Shown here: piece by piece, positions 55,901 to 64,000 of the stretch
Numbering within the stretch: the stretch's first letter is position 1
How the letters are laid out: the number at the start of each line of letters is the position of its first letter
Source: Aurelia coerulea
Lineage: Eukaryota; Cnidaria; Scyphozoa; Semaeostomeae; Ulmaridae
NCBI GenBank assembly: GCA_039566865.1
Contig: CM076955.1
Coordinates: 15,335,501 to 15,399,500, forward strand
Length of the DNA: 64,000 nt
Direction of reading: 5' to 3'
Notes under the pieces: generated by a model
What the model was told of the DNA's origin: nothing
The model's database searches: none
The model's input: the letters and a program-made list of their open reading frames with translations, nothing else
Position numbers and translations under genes: made by a program

Positions 55901-58900
55901 AATTCATGTTTAAGGTCTTACAGCAACCATGTAAAAATATGTTTGAAGTAAATTGGTTGGTTAGAAAACATGCATTATAATTTCGTATATTTTCTATACT
56001 AAATTACAGTTGTGATGATGATTATTATTATGATTATTTTAAGTTTTACAATGAAACCAGAGATAATAACTGCCAAAATGTGTGTGCATCATCACGTTTT
56101 CTGTTGCTATGGATAATTTGAAGGCCCTTTTTTAACTCTTGACCATTTTAAGGATTTTAAGGATTAAAGTGTAAAAATATTGTGGTTTGTTCTGCTCAGT
56201 ATCCTGTAGACCAACAATAGCTCCCTTGTTTGCCCATACCCCGTTACTTTGCAGTTTTCGTTTCTTTTTTACACTTAAAAACCATTTGACATCAATATAT
56301 ATTGGGTCAGCTGTCTTAGAATTAGATTTCAGAGGCATAGAGTCCCAAAGTGATGCCTTTGCTATTTTTCACTTCCATTATTTCATAAAAAACTGAGATA
56401 TTGTGACAGATTTTCCTTGAAACCCGCAAATTTCCGCAAAAAATCCTTTCTACCATGTTATCATCGACTCTTTAGGTGCAATTTAAGCATAGGGTGGTTT
56501 GTCTGCTCTTGTCTGCACGTTATGTACCCAACTAGAAAGGTAAACGTGTTGCTAAGATTGGCCTAAATAGTGCAGCCAATGGTACACAGATCAAATATTA
56601 GCAAAAAATCCGAAAAATAGTCTTTTGTGCTGTCAACGTAATGAATATTGTCGGATAATGGCTAAAGATCAAACTGATATAGAGGTTTGACCTGTAACAC
56701 CCACTGAAGGAGCTACAGGAGGCAGCTAAGGTAGCTTAATTTTCAGTGATCAACTGCACTGGAATGTGCTTTCTTGTTTGTGAGAAAGCCTAGTACTTTA
56801 AAGGCCCGTACAGTCTTCCAGAAAAGGGGTAGAAAGAAAATTTAAAAAGTTTTATGATCCTCAACCATTACTATTTCAAAATAGCTATGTTTGGAAGTAG
56901 GGGGTTTCTCGGTCCTCCCTTGCCACTACAGTCATGAGAACGCAATTTAGATATTGTATCTACTGTCATAATCTCTCAAATTGCTGCTGTAACTTTGCTA
57001 TTTTGGATGAAAACATGCATCAAGTAATTAATTTATTAAAAAGACTGTCATACCCTCCATGGAGATGGTTGCCAGTATGGGTAATAATCTCTCTCTTCTG
57101 GGCACTCGTAAGCTCTTCTTGTGCCTTGTGGATTTTGGCGAGTGTATTTGGCTGCCTTTCCTTTTAATTTCTGTTCAAGAAGAACAAATGAAATTAATTA
57201 CTTGACGAAATCGTGGAAACGGGATTAATTTGTAAAACTGATAATGATCTGGCACAAGAATAGGGAACAGAAATGCTAAGATTGTCTCTTCTATCAAGGG
57301 ACCAACTTTGGATATGATTTATCGATTTATCAACATCTTGAATGTATTTTATGGAATTCGTTGTATAGATGTAGCTTTCATGATGCTCTTTGCGAGAATG
57401 CTTTGAACTATTGGGAACAGTAAAGACACGTAATGTTGCATGGCGTTGCTTCAATGTTTCATGATAAAATTCCTGCAATCTGCATGAAGAACTTCTTGCT
57501 TTGGTGACATGTTTTCAAATGGTTTAAATCTGCCATTCTTTTTAAAGGAAACAGACCAGACAAGGTTAAAAGCTTGCTCTAGCCAACTTAAAAATATGTC
57601 CTACTGTATTTGTTAACTCGCCGTTTCCTTGTCTAGCTAAAGAAACGATGGGTCTGGTGGATGTTTTCTTGAGCCTTTGTATAGCTGCCACTCGATATAG
57701 CTATCCATTCCCGTTAACTTACTTGGTCTGCAGTGAAGAGTCCTCCATTTCTCTCTCGGTTTTGGCAATTTTCATAGTATTTAAAATTCTCGTGCATTCC
57801 ATATCTATAAAGCAAAATGAGTTTGATAAACATATGACTATGTTTGCAATCTTTTGTAAACGTTGCAGGTTTGACAAGCTTTGTATCACAATACAGAAAA
57901 GTCTGATGAATAGGAATATGATGAATAGGAATTAGCCTTCACCTTTACTGTGAATATCTTTAACTTATCCTTGTTAGTTGCCATTGAAAATATCTTTTAT
58001 CATTTGCCGATATAAGATTCAATGAAGATTCACCAAAACAAAATATGAATCAGTCTTTACTTGGATACCCTTGAATGCTACCTAGACTTGTTACCTGGAT
58101 TCTCTTGTTTCCCTGTGCTCTTTGACTTGGTGATGGCGCTTCGGTCAACAGAGCTTCGGTCAACGCTTATCTCAATGGAGCGACAACAACAACAACAACA
58201 ATTCAACTCAATGAGCGTAACTTCAGGTCCTCAAGGAGTGAGGCTAAATGCTGTCCTGTATTTTATATCTTCGAGAAAGTCATGATGATCTTAAATCCTA
58301 GGCAATAAAATGACATGTTAATTTGTATATCTTTGACATACCTGGTGTCGCTGTCACAGTCCTTTTTCTTGCAAGCGTTCAACTTGTTAGGGATTGTCCT
58401 GAAAATAATAAACAATAAGCCATTCCCTTAAGGAGGACATCTTTGTTGAATGATAATGTGCAAGCTAGAGCATTAACGAATAAGCCTAATTGGCTGGAGT
58501 TCATTACCCATCTCAAGTCATGTAACCATACTCTTGGGTAGTTTATTAATAGCCTACTTTGTACATTAATTGCCAGTTAATGGCATTTATGGCGGGCAAT
58601 ATGGTGAAGAGGTCAAAAGATGTTTTATCAGCAAATTCATCCCTTGACTTGAATTTGTTTAAGACAAACTGTAAGCAACTAAGTACATGAGAGATGGAGA
58701 CGCGCCGAAGGCAGAACATATAGACCTAGTTTGAAACATTAATTTGTCCATGCAAATGGCCTACCTGGCACATGAACTTACCAAACTTCTTGCCAACAAA
58801 AAACAACGTACTGTTTTGGATGGTAGAACATCTAAATGGGGTGCTATTGAAGCTGGAGTTCTACAGGGTTATATCTTTGGGCCCCTGTTCTTCCTAATTT

Positions 58901-60989
58901 ACATTAATGATTTGACAGGTGGCTTAAAATGTAACGTAAAACTATTTACTTTACTGACGACAGATCAATTTTAACGGTCGTTCATGATCCAAAATTGCAC
59001 GATGGTGCATGTTCACTTCGCAGAAAGGATGCAGGTTTCACGTCATGTAATTGAAAGCTCTATCAGGAATAAAAAGTTGCTTTGGATAAGGATACTTCGA
59101 TATCCTGTTCTGCAAACCAGGACTGCGTACATGTGCGGAGGACGTTTTGGTATTTCTTCTCTTCAGTTTGATATGTCAGGTAAATGACTTAAGAGACCTA
59201 TGGTTTGATACTGCTAACAAGGAAAGTCTTGAAGAATTAAGAATAGTGTGAACCAAGGCGAAGGAAGATGAAAACTATAGATGTGCCACAAGCGGTTACC
59301 TTGTAGATGTGCCATCCCTCAGTTTGTCACTGCACATATATTGGATAATGATCTCACAGTTGTTATTTGGGTCATTGCAAGAATGCTGATTGGTCCATTG
59401 GATTGGCATTTTTGATCCTGCCCAGTAACGCAAACTTCCATAATTGTAGCCTCCGCGGTTGTTGTTCTGCGAGTCAAACATCCTGAAAGAAAGGTGTTTG
59501 CTATTGACTAGGAAAATATCTGGTAGAACTTTGAGCTTCTAATTGAACTTGGAATTTAAGTGTGTGAAAAGATAATGAAATTGCATTTCTGATTGGAAGT
59601 GTTTTTAAGTTTTAGTAAATTTTTTGGAACCCACTTGAATAGTAGAGTGCTGGCAAATTGACCATAGAATGTTTACTTGTTGCAAATGCGAAAAGTAGAG
59701 GATGCTTTGTTTTATGAGACGCCAAACGGAACAATTGTTTGCTAGACAAGAAAACAGCTCAAATATTTAAAGGGGCTCCGTCGTCAAACAGTAAACAAAT
59801 CCGTAAACTCGCACGTGTCGCCGATTATCCATTGTTCATCCATTGTTCTCTGCAGTTTGTTTGGTGGCTTCACCCAAGCCACCAAAAAGCGACCGTTAAA
59901 AATCCACTTATATCCGAGCAATCGCAGAAGATATGAATGTTTGGTTTGTTCCTTGGTGAAGTACAATGATTAATACCCAAACAGCAACTTTCATTTTGAA
60001 AAAATACGAAAATCCTGTGTGATATCACCTTTCAAAGAACTGCAAAAATCATCGTTTTGTTTACATTTTGACGACGGGGCCCCTTTAAAGTTTTTTGTTG
60101 CTCTTGAATAATGATGAGAGATAAGTATTGAAACGTGTTTTTTTTTTAATTTCTATCTGTTTTGTTTCTCGAATTTTCATTTCATGTAGTAGCTATGTTT
60201 GCAAGTCTAGCCAGGCATTTGAGGGCTAAGATAATGGTATTATACCGGGTGAGTCAGAAAAAGTAGTCCCCGCTTGGAAGGTCACTGCTCCATGAATATC
60301 AAAGCAATGATATTGAAAACTGTCTTGTCTTAATGCCAATATGCTCTATTAGGTTCAGTAATTTACCAGCCCTTAATCGGCCATTCCTTCCCGTCGATAT
60401 GGGTGATTTTCTGTAGAAAGCCCCTTCCAAAAACCTGCAAAAACGAAAGAAAATAATGAGCAAATTTTTCTTCCTAAAACTGATGTCACTCACATAAATT
60501 CATTTGTTTTGTCCTCTTGGGAAAATGGAATCCCCTTGAATAGGTCATCGTTACCAGGGGGAGGCCTTGTTCATCCTCCCAAGATGATAGCACGTGCTAA
60601 AGCGTCCAAAAGTCATTGCTGTAAGGCCATCATAAGGCAGAAATTTAAGGGAAATTTGTTCATGATTTGGGCACATTTTGAAGGTTTTTTGAAGAGGGTC
60701 TCTCGAGAAAATCCCTCATAATTCCAGAATGGAGTGGCCGATTTCAGTCATGTACATTTTATAGTAGATTTGAACATTTCTACCATTAAACTATATATTT
60801 GCCAATATCAGTCTCTTGATATCCAGGGAGCCGTGACCTTTCAAACTGGGTAGCACCTGAAATATTTCATTTATAAAAGCAGCTGCGTAGAAAAGCAGGA
60901 GCACGATTCGATCGCTAGTCGTTGAAAGGACTTACCGATTTGCATTTCGCCTTTCTCTTTTATTCTCGTCCAATCGATTGTTGCTTCCT
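45511..60989 (-). CDS. DD3-3-like: Gene B: DD3-3-like protein without lectin domains (13 exons seen)
   Basis: Thirteen exons join in frame to about 724 residues, lacking only the signal-peptide exon, which must lie right of 60,989 (none found up to 64,000). The DD3-3 core is collinear with gene A, and exons 2-6 and 10 have identical lengths. Exon 11 splices directly to the MCTRNNN exon where gene A carries lectin modules. It has a polybasic stretch in exon 7 and an RGD in exon 12 not found in A. A strong donor at the end of exon 14 says coding continues; 36389-36546 is a candidate. Confidence 0.88.
45940..47238. repeat. Tandem duplication of about 346 bp, first unit interrupted by a foldback element
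   Basis: Unit 1 is 45940-46133 plus 46735-46889; unit 2 is 46893-47238. The left parts (TGTTATCTCATCAAGGG to GTGAGCGTGCC) look identical; the right parts differ by roughly a tenth. Unit 2 shows the uninterrupted site. Confidence 0.85.
46134..46734. mobile_element. Foldback element with 9-bp target duplication
   Basis: Arms of about 270 bp are inverted (AACAAGAGCAGATTTTGTAA versus AAAAAATCTGCTCTTGTT), with a core of about 60 bp. Flanks GAGCGTGCC and GAGCATGCC are a 9-bp duplication with one mismatch, and the intact site GTGAGCGTGCCTTTTT is in unit 2 of the surrounding duplication. 9 bp is the usual size for Mutator-like elements. The two arms read as mirror-image small frames that are not genes. 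Confidence 0.88.
47363..47443 (-). CDS. Gene B exon 13: linker exon
   Basis: 81 bp between attacag and GTACGT; encodes [20 protein letters not shown] and ASEEKDW, a Lys/Glu/Ala-rich spacer. Gene A has its spacer within exon 18 instead. Confidence 0.85.
47534..47869 (-). pseudogene. LINE reverse-transcriptase fragment (jockey/CR1-like)
   Basis: Minus-strand residues [57 protein letters not shown] and [14 protein letters not shown] are the region after the YADD box of jockey/CR1-like LINEs common in anthozoans. Both ends are truncated; it sits in an intron of gene B in the same orientation as the gene. Confidence 0.85.
47971..48241 (-). CDS. Gene B exon 12: [15 protein letters not shown] block with RGD
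   Basis: Starts phase 1 after tttacaag; encodes [57 protein letters not shown], then a Lys/Ser-rich linker. The SGRGDP sequence is a classical integrin-binding type motif (inference); gene A lacks it. Confidence 0.92.
48250..49010. other. Intron 11 of gene B
   Basis: Corresponds to the position of the lectin modules in gene A. I see no F5/8-type sequence or remnant here. Confidence 0.5.
49015..49241 (-). CDS. Gene B exon 11: end of DD3-3 core
   Basis: Encodes [56 protein letters not shown] and [16 protein letters not shown], ending phase 1 at GTAAGA. Direct counterpart of gene A exon 11. Confidence 0.94.
49310..49480 (-). mobile_element. Possible LINE 3' end
   Basis: On the minus strand, AT-rich sequence ends TGATGATCAATGAAACTGAAC with short ACTGA repeats, like a LINE 3' UTR plus simple tail. 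No coding remnant. Confidence 0.35.
50398..50568 (-). CDS. Gene B exon 10: [17 protein letters not shown] segment
   Basis: 171 bp; encodes [38 protein letters not shown] and [18 protein letters not shown]. Identical block to gene A exon 10. Borders tttcag / GTAAGA. Confidence 0.96.
50718..51343. mobile_element. CCGGGTGAGCC palindrome (626 bp)
   Basis: Left CCGGGTGAGCCAGAAAAAAG, right TTTTTTTCTGGCTCACCCGG/TA. Arms share AAAAGATCGAAGTATTTTTG, CCATCAAGAGTACC-like and AAATTCAAGTTTAC-like words inverted. The left flank is CA rather than TA. Confidence 0.8.
51395..52975 (+). pseudogene. Broken non-LTR retrotransposon (LINE) with (ATT)n tail
   Basis: 51459-51545 reads [20 protein letters not shown], the start of a LINE RT palm. 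The sequence then jumps, with a frame change, to 51559-52872 (437 codons) carrying [14 protein letters not shown] (motif B), [10 protein letters not shown] (motif C, YQDD), [28 protein letters not shown] and a C-terminal CX2CX8HX3C finger ([17 protein letters not shown]). Motif A is missing, so it cannot be active. About 65 bp of 3' UTR precede ATT repeats at 52939-52973. Confidence 0.85.
53128..53370 (-). CDS. Gene B exon 9: [10 protein letters not shown] / [12 protein letters not shown] segment
   Basis: Encodes [57 protein letters not shown] and [19 protein letters not shown]. Split Arg codons at both ends, as in gene A. Confidence 0.94.
53994..54169 (-). CDS. Gene B exon 8: [10 protein letters not shown] segment
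   Basis: Encodes [40 protein letters not shown] and [14 protein letters not shown]. Borders cgtag / GTATTG. Confidence 0.93.
54861..55040 (-). CDS. Gene B exon 7: KGESQNV segment with polybasic insert
   Basis: 60 codons: [37 protein letters not shown], then [14 protein letters not shown] and IPITKSACD. The core matches gene A exon 7; the Arg/Lys cluster is unique to B and contains R-x-K/R-R sites that proprotein convertases could cut (inference). Confidence 0.93.
55078..55317. mobile_element. MITE-like element, copy 2 (AAATTTTGTGAAACAAA family)
   Basis: Left GCAAGGGAAAATTTTGTGAA and right TTCACAAAATTCACCCTTGC are inverted ends; the interior (CACACCTCTGGCTGCATTCA, TCGGCTGCACCGAAGGTGTG) matches 8243-8480. 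About 240 bp. Confidence 0.7.
55330..57050. other. Intron 6 of gene B
   Basis: No exon or clear mobile element seen. Confidence 0.4.
57054..57170 (-). CDS. Gene B exon 6: [11 protein letters not shown] segment
   Basis: 117 bp; [39 protein letters not shown]. Phase 0 borders. Confidence 0.95.
57723..57804 (-). CDS. Gene B exon 5: [13 protein letters not shown] segment
   Basis: 82 bp; [27 protein letters not shown]. Same length and phase as gene A exon 5. Confidence 0.94.
58342..58398 (-). CDS. Gene B exon 4: 57-bp exon
   Basis: [19 protein letters not shown]; same length and cysteines as gene A exon 4. Confidence 0.92.
58745..58985 (+). pseudogene. LINE reverse-transcriptase fragment (motif B region)
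   Basis: [38 protein letters not shown] and [19 protein letters not shown] are the VPQG-type motif B region of a jockey/CR1-like LINE. The YADD box that should follow is disrupted. Ends truncated. Confidence 0.85.
59300..59482 (-). CDS. Gene B exon 3: [12 protein letters not shown] segment
   Basis: 183 bp; [54 protein letters not shown]. Signature DD3-3 block. Confidence 0.96.
59767..60088. mobile_element. MITE, TTAAAGGGGCTCC family, copy 2
   Basis: Ends TTTAAAGGGGCTCCGTCGTC and GACGACGGGGCCCCTTTAAA. Highly similar to 14336-14664, except that the central hairpin reads GGTGGCTT-CACCC-AAGCCACC, the exact reverse complement of the hairpin in copy 1. Confidence 0.85.
60245..60853. mobile_element. 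Degenerate CCGGGTGAGTC palindrome
   Basis: The left end TA/CCGGGTGAGTCAGAAAAAGT is intact; the right end is decayed (CCAGGGAGCCGTGACCTTTC...CTGGGTAG), but about 60 bp pair with the left arm (GGAAGGTCACTGCTCCATGA). Confidence 0.6.
60936..60989 (-). CDS. Gene B exon 2: NPRGSNNR segment
   Basis: 54 bp; [18 protein letters not shown], borders aataacag / GTAAGT. Requires an upstream exon ending in the NPR codons; none is visible to the window end. Confidence 0.94.
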
Positions 60990-61214
60990 CTGTTATTGAA
61001 ATAATCAAATATCATAACAACATTTCATTTGGGTAGTATTTTCACAAGATATTGTGGTAAATCTTTGTAGGGCCCATACTTTTAAGATGTATTGAAAATG
61101 ACGTCATGATGATATCATGCCATTGTTTAAATTGTCACCCCGTCGCCACAAAAAGTAAGAAAGTTATTATACCCTTCTGCAGAGAAATATAAAGAAACCG
61201 TAATTGCAAGTTAT

Positions 61215-61478
61215 TAAACCAAATGTCGCAGCAACAAAAACTTCACCAGTACTATTTTTGCTCTTTTTCCATGTTAATCACGTTTTTTATTATTTTTTCC
61301 ATTGTTTTGTAAACGGCCCAAGCTAGATAACCATGTCGATCCCCTGTAAACCAAATGTCGCAGCAACAAAAACTTCACCAGTACTATTTTTGCTTGTATT
61401 TTCCTTGTTACTCACGTTTGAGCATCATAAATGTTGTTATTTTTTCCATTGTTTTGTTAACGGCCCAAGCTAGATAAC
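61215..61478. repeat. ~147-bp tandem array, left part
   Basis: Two units containing CAGCAACAAAAACTTCACCA, GTACTATTTTTGCT and CCCAAGCTAGATAACCATGT. The first unit is shorter (about 132 bp). The array resumes at 63538 after the hAT insertion. Confidence 0.88.
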
Positions 61479-63537
61479 CAGGGGCGTAACTAGACCAATA
61501 ATTTCGGAGGGGTGAAAAAGGTTTTTGCCCTGCAAAAGTGAGTGGTGCCCTGCAGACCTCAAGGCAAACGTTCGTCTACTGTATATGTTGCTAGTAAAGG
61601 CTTTACCAAAGTAAATTTGTCATTTAAGGATGAGTCTCTAAGCAATAGCAACAGAAAAAATATTTGAAACTTAACTGCTGTGCAATATCTATTTGTCTAT
61701 ACTGGACATGAATTATTTGATGTCAGTTTAGATTTGGCTTTGTAATAAAGTTTACATCTCGCGTCATATATGAGAGGCGGTGAGGGGTGAGGGGGATGAG
61801 GGGCGCTTTTTTCGCCAAAAAAGGGGTGCCAAGCTGAGTTTTCATCGTGAAGGGAAGGGCAGTTGCCCCCATTTGCTCCCCTCCCCTAAATCCGCCAGTG
61901 ATGGGCAGAAGGAAAATAACTTGCAAAAATGTCTTCAACTGTTTATTTGCTTGGCTTTTTCATTGGTGGCAGAGGCAAGCTTTCATATTTTCAGAATACT
62001 CAGCAATAAGAGAATCAAAGACCAAGCACATTTCCTTCTGGTAAAATTCTTGGCACGACAACACAGCCGTTTTTGCTAGATTTTCGTCAATTAGTCTGGG
62101 TGGACTTCTCACTCTGTAGTGACGTTAGTATTCTGATATCGGATTGATTTCTTGCTTTTCAGCAAAGGCAACCATAGAAGCCAGCTGCAAATTCATTGCC
62201 GTTTCATCATTTCATATTTCCTCCAGATTCTCTACAGTTGCATCAATGAGCTTTAACTTTTATTTTAATTTTCAAGTCTACTACATCTGCATTCACTACT
62301 TCATCAATCGTTCTTGAGATGCATTCATAGCTTCGCCAGACTGAATCAATTGATTGTGCGCAAGAGAAACTTTTTTGAAAAATTCTCAGTTTCAGGGAAT
62401 TCTCTACCTTTTTCATGGTATTTCCAAAAACTTTGTATCGTTTACAGCTTCCACTTAAAAATACGCAAATATCTTCCAGTCCTGCATGCATGGAGGTCAC
62501 AACGGCGCTCCGCTGGCAGCAGTACTCGTTAAAGGTATTGGATCGAGGCCCCTGGCAGGGAATGTAAGGTACCGATCTGTCCAACATGTCCTGTAAACAA
62601 CGCTGAGTACCCTTGATCCGTCCAGACATCGACGCAGCAAAATCATAGGTTTGGAGAGATTAACCATCAATACCAATGCCATTGTCCTCAAGTGAAGCAA
62701 GAACATCTTTGGTTGTGTCTTTTCCATGCTTATCAATGCATTCTTTCATTTCAACAACTCTCTCGCGTGAAGCTCCGTCATTGGCAACGAACCTTGAGGC
62801 TACAATCAATTTATCTTAGTGCCCTTTCTATTTTCAGTAAGTGCCCCTTTGGCTTAATGAAAAAAGTACCCTTGACGTGTCGTGCCCCCCACCCAGTTTG
62901 AGATGCTTCCTACGTTCCTGATTCCTGATTGGCAGACACAGAGTGGATTCCTGGCGCAGCGATTTCAGTTTTTATCCTGCTTCTGCCTTCTGACATCCTC
63001 AGCAAGCAAATGCACCAATTCGTTTTGAGATCCTGCGCTGGTGTATTTAGTGCTCTAAGGCTTCAAACGTTTGTGTTCGAACCATTCCTTCAAAGTAGGA
63101 CAATGCCTGGACATTAGATTGATCAACTGAGCAAAGTTGCCATGAAAGACAGCGATTGCCTCGAAAGGGTTCTTGCCAAATAAAAAGGATTGGTTAATAT
63201 AGTTAAATGAGTCCTGCACACAGCATTTTTGAAAGACCTTCTCTACCAAGCTGGAGATGTCAGTCACTACGACTAACCGGCAGTTATGTGCCCTTAATAT
63301 TGGTGGGTTTTGCGTTTTGCCAGGTAAAATTTGCGTTTGAAACTATTCCAAAATTGACAACCGATTGCAAATTTCAAGACAGCTTAGCATGACTGCAAGA
63401 CTTGTTACGCGGTTGCTGCGCTGTTATAAAATTCTTCTTGGCGCCCTGCAAAATCTTCCATTGCCCTGCGAAATCCGCAATATTTGAGATTGGGGGGGTG
63501 TCACACCCCTCCATACCCCCCTCAATTTTCGCCCCTG
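61479..63537 (-). mobile_element. hAT transposon, decayed (2,059 bp)
   Basis: Ends CAGGGGCG and CGCCCCTG are perfect inverted repeats, and the flanking 8 bases TAGATAAC are repeated exactly at 61471-61478 and 63538-63545. TIR sequence, 8-bp duplication and transposase remnants on the minus strand all fit the hAT superfamily. Confidence 0.92.
62240..63270 (-). pseudogene. hAT transposase remnant (ZMYM1/DUF4371-like)
   Basis: Minus-strand pieces in shifting frames: LFGKNPFEAIAVFHGNFAQ and LKEWFEHKRLKP, KYTSAGSQNELVHLLAEDV, ECIDKHGKDTTKDVLASLE, then MSGRIKGTQRCLQDMLDRS and AGLEDICVFLSGSCKRYKVF. These follow the order of hAT transposases of the zinc-finger-MYM-1-like group. Several stops and frameshifts make it non-functional. 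Confidence 0.85.
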
Positions 63538-64000
63538 TAGATAACCATGTCGATTCCCTGTAAACCAAATTTCGCAGCAACAAAAACTTCACCAGTACTA
63601 TTTTTGCTTGTATTTTCCTTGTTACTCACGTTTGAGCATCATAAATGTTGTTATTTTTTCCATTGTTTTGTAAACAGCCCAAGCTAGATAACCATGTCGA
63701 TTCCCTGTAAACCAAATTTCGCAGCAAAAAAAACTTCACCAGTACTATTTTTGCTTGTATTTTCCTTGTTACTCACGTTTGAGCATCATAAATGTTGTTA
63801 TTTTTCCATTGTTTTGTTAACGGCCCAAGCTAGATAACCATGTCGATTCCCTGTAAACCAAATTTCGCAGCAACAAAAACTTCACCAGTACTATTTTTGC
63901 TTGTATTTTCCTTGTTACTCACGTTTGAGCATCATAAATGTTGTTATTTTTTCCATTGTTTTGTAAACAGCCCAAGCTAGATAACCATGTCGATTCCCTG
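63538..64000. repeat. ~147-bp tandem array, right part
   Basis: Three more units starting near 63561, 63708 and 63854 (spacing 147 and 146), over 95 percent alike, running off the window. It lies in the presumed first intron of gene B. Confidence 0.92.

Noticed and set aside
63538..64000. Regular repeats resembling a CRISPR array
   Set aside because: Units are about 147 bp and directly contiguous with no unique spacers, in a eukaryotic intron.

Overview
The window looks like a piece of an animal nuclear genome, most likely an anthozoan cnidarian (stony coral or relative). Genes are split into short exons with AG/GT borders, introns are packed with small transposons, and the two main genes encode DD3-3-like proteins, a family named from Dictyostelium and found in marine invertebrates. 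The species call is inference. Exon borders were read by eye and may be off by 1-2 bases.

Layout. Nearly all host coding sequence is on the minus strand. Gene A (26,679 down to 335) has 19 recognisable exons, about 1,040 residues: a signal peptide, a DD3-3 core, two tandem F-type (fucose-binding) lectin domains, a second DD3-3 block with the [15 protein letters not shown] motif, a Lys/Glu-rich linker and a C-terminal domain. Gene B (60,989 down to 45,511) is a tandem paralogue with matching exon borders but no lectin domains; its first exon is not in the window. Both genes keep a phase-1 splice donor just before an apparent stop, so both probably continue. A candidate tail exon for gene B lies at 36,389-36,546, beyond an 8-kb retrotransposon.

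Mobile DNA. Between the genes is a young tyrosine-recombinase retrotransposon (37.4-45.4 kb) with split direct repeats A1...B1-A2...B2, a zinc-knuckle gag end, RT/RNase H and an intact recombinase. Also present: a broken LINE with an (ATT)n tail (51.4-53.0 kb), three LINE fragments, a decayed hAT element (61.5-63.5 kb) with a perfect 8-bp target duplication inside a ~147-bp tandem array, a family of long palindromes starting CCGGGTG and usually flanked by TA, a foldback element whose empty site survives in a neighbouring duplicate, and many MITEs.

The most interesting biology is the fusion of two F-type lectin modules into a DD3-3 protein. Each module is bounded by phase-1 introns, while the adjacent paralogue keeps an uninterrupted phase-1 intron at the same place. 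This is direct evidence of exon shuffling giving a putative fucose-binding secreted or surface protein.
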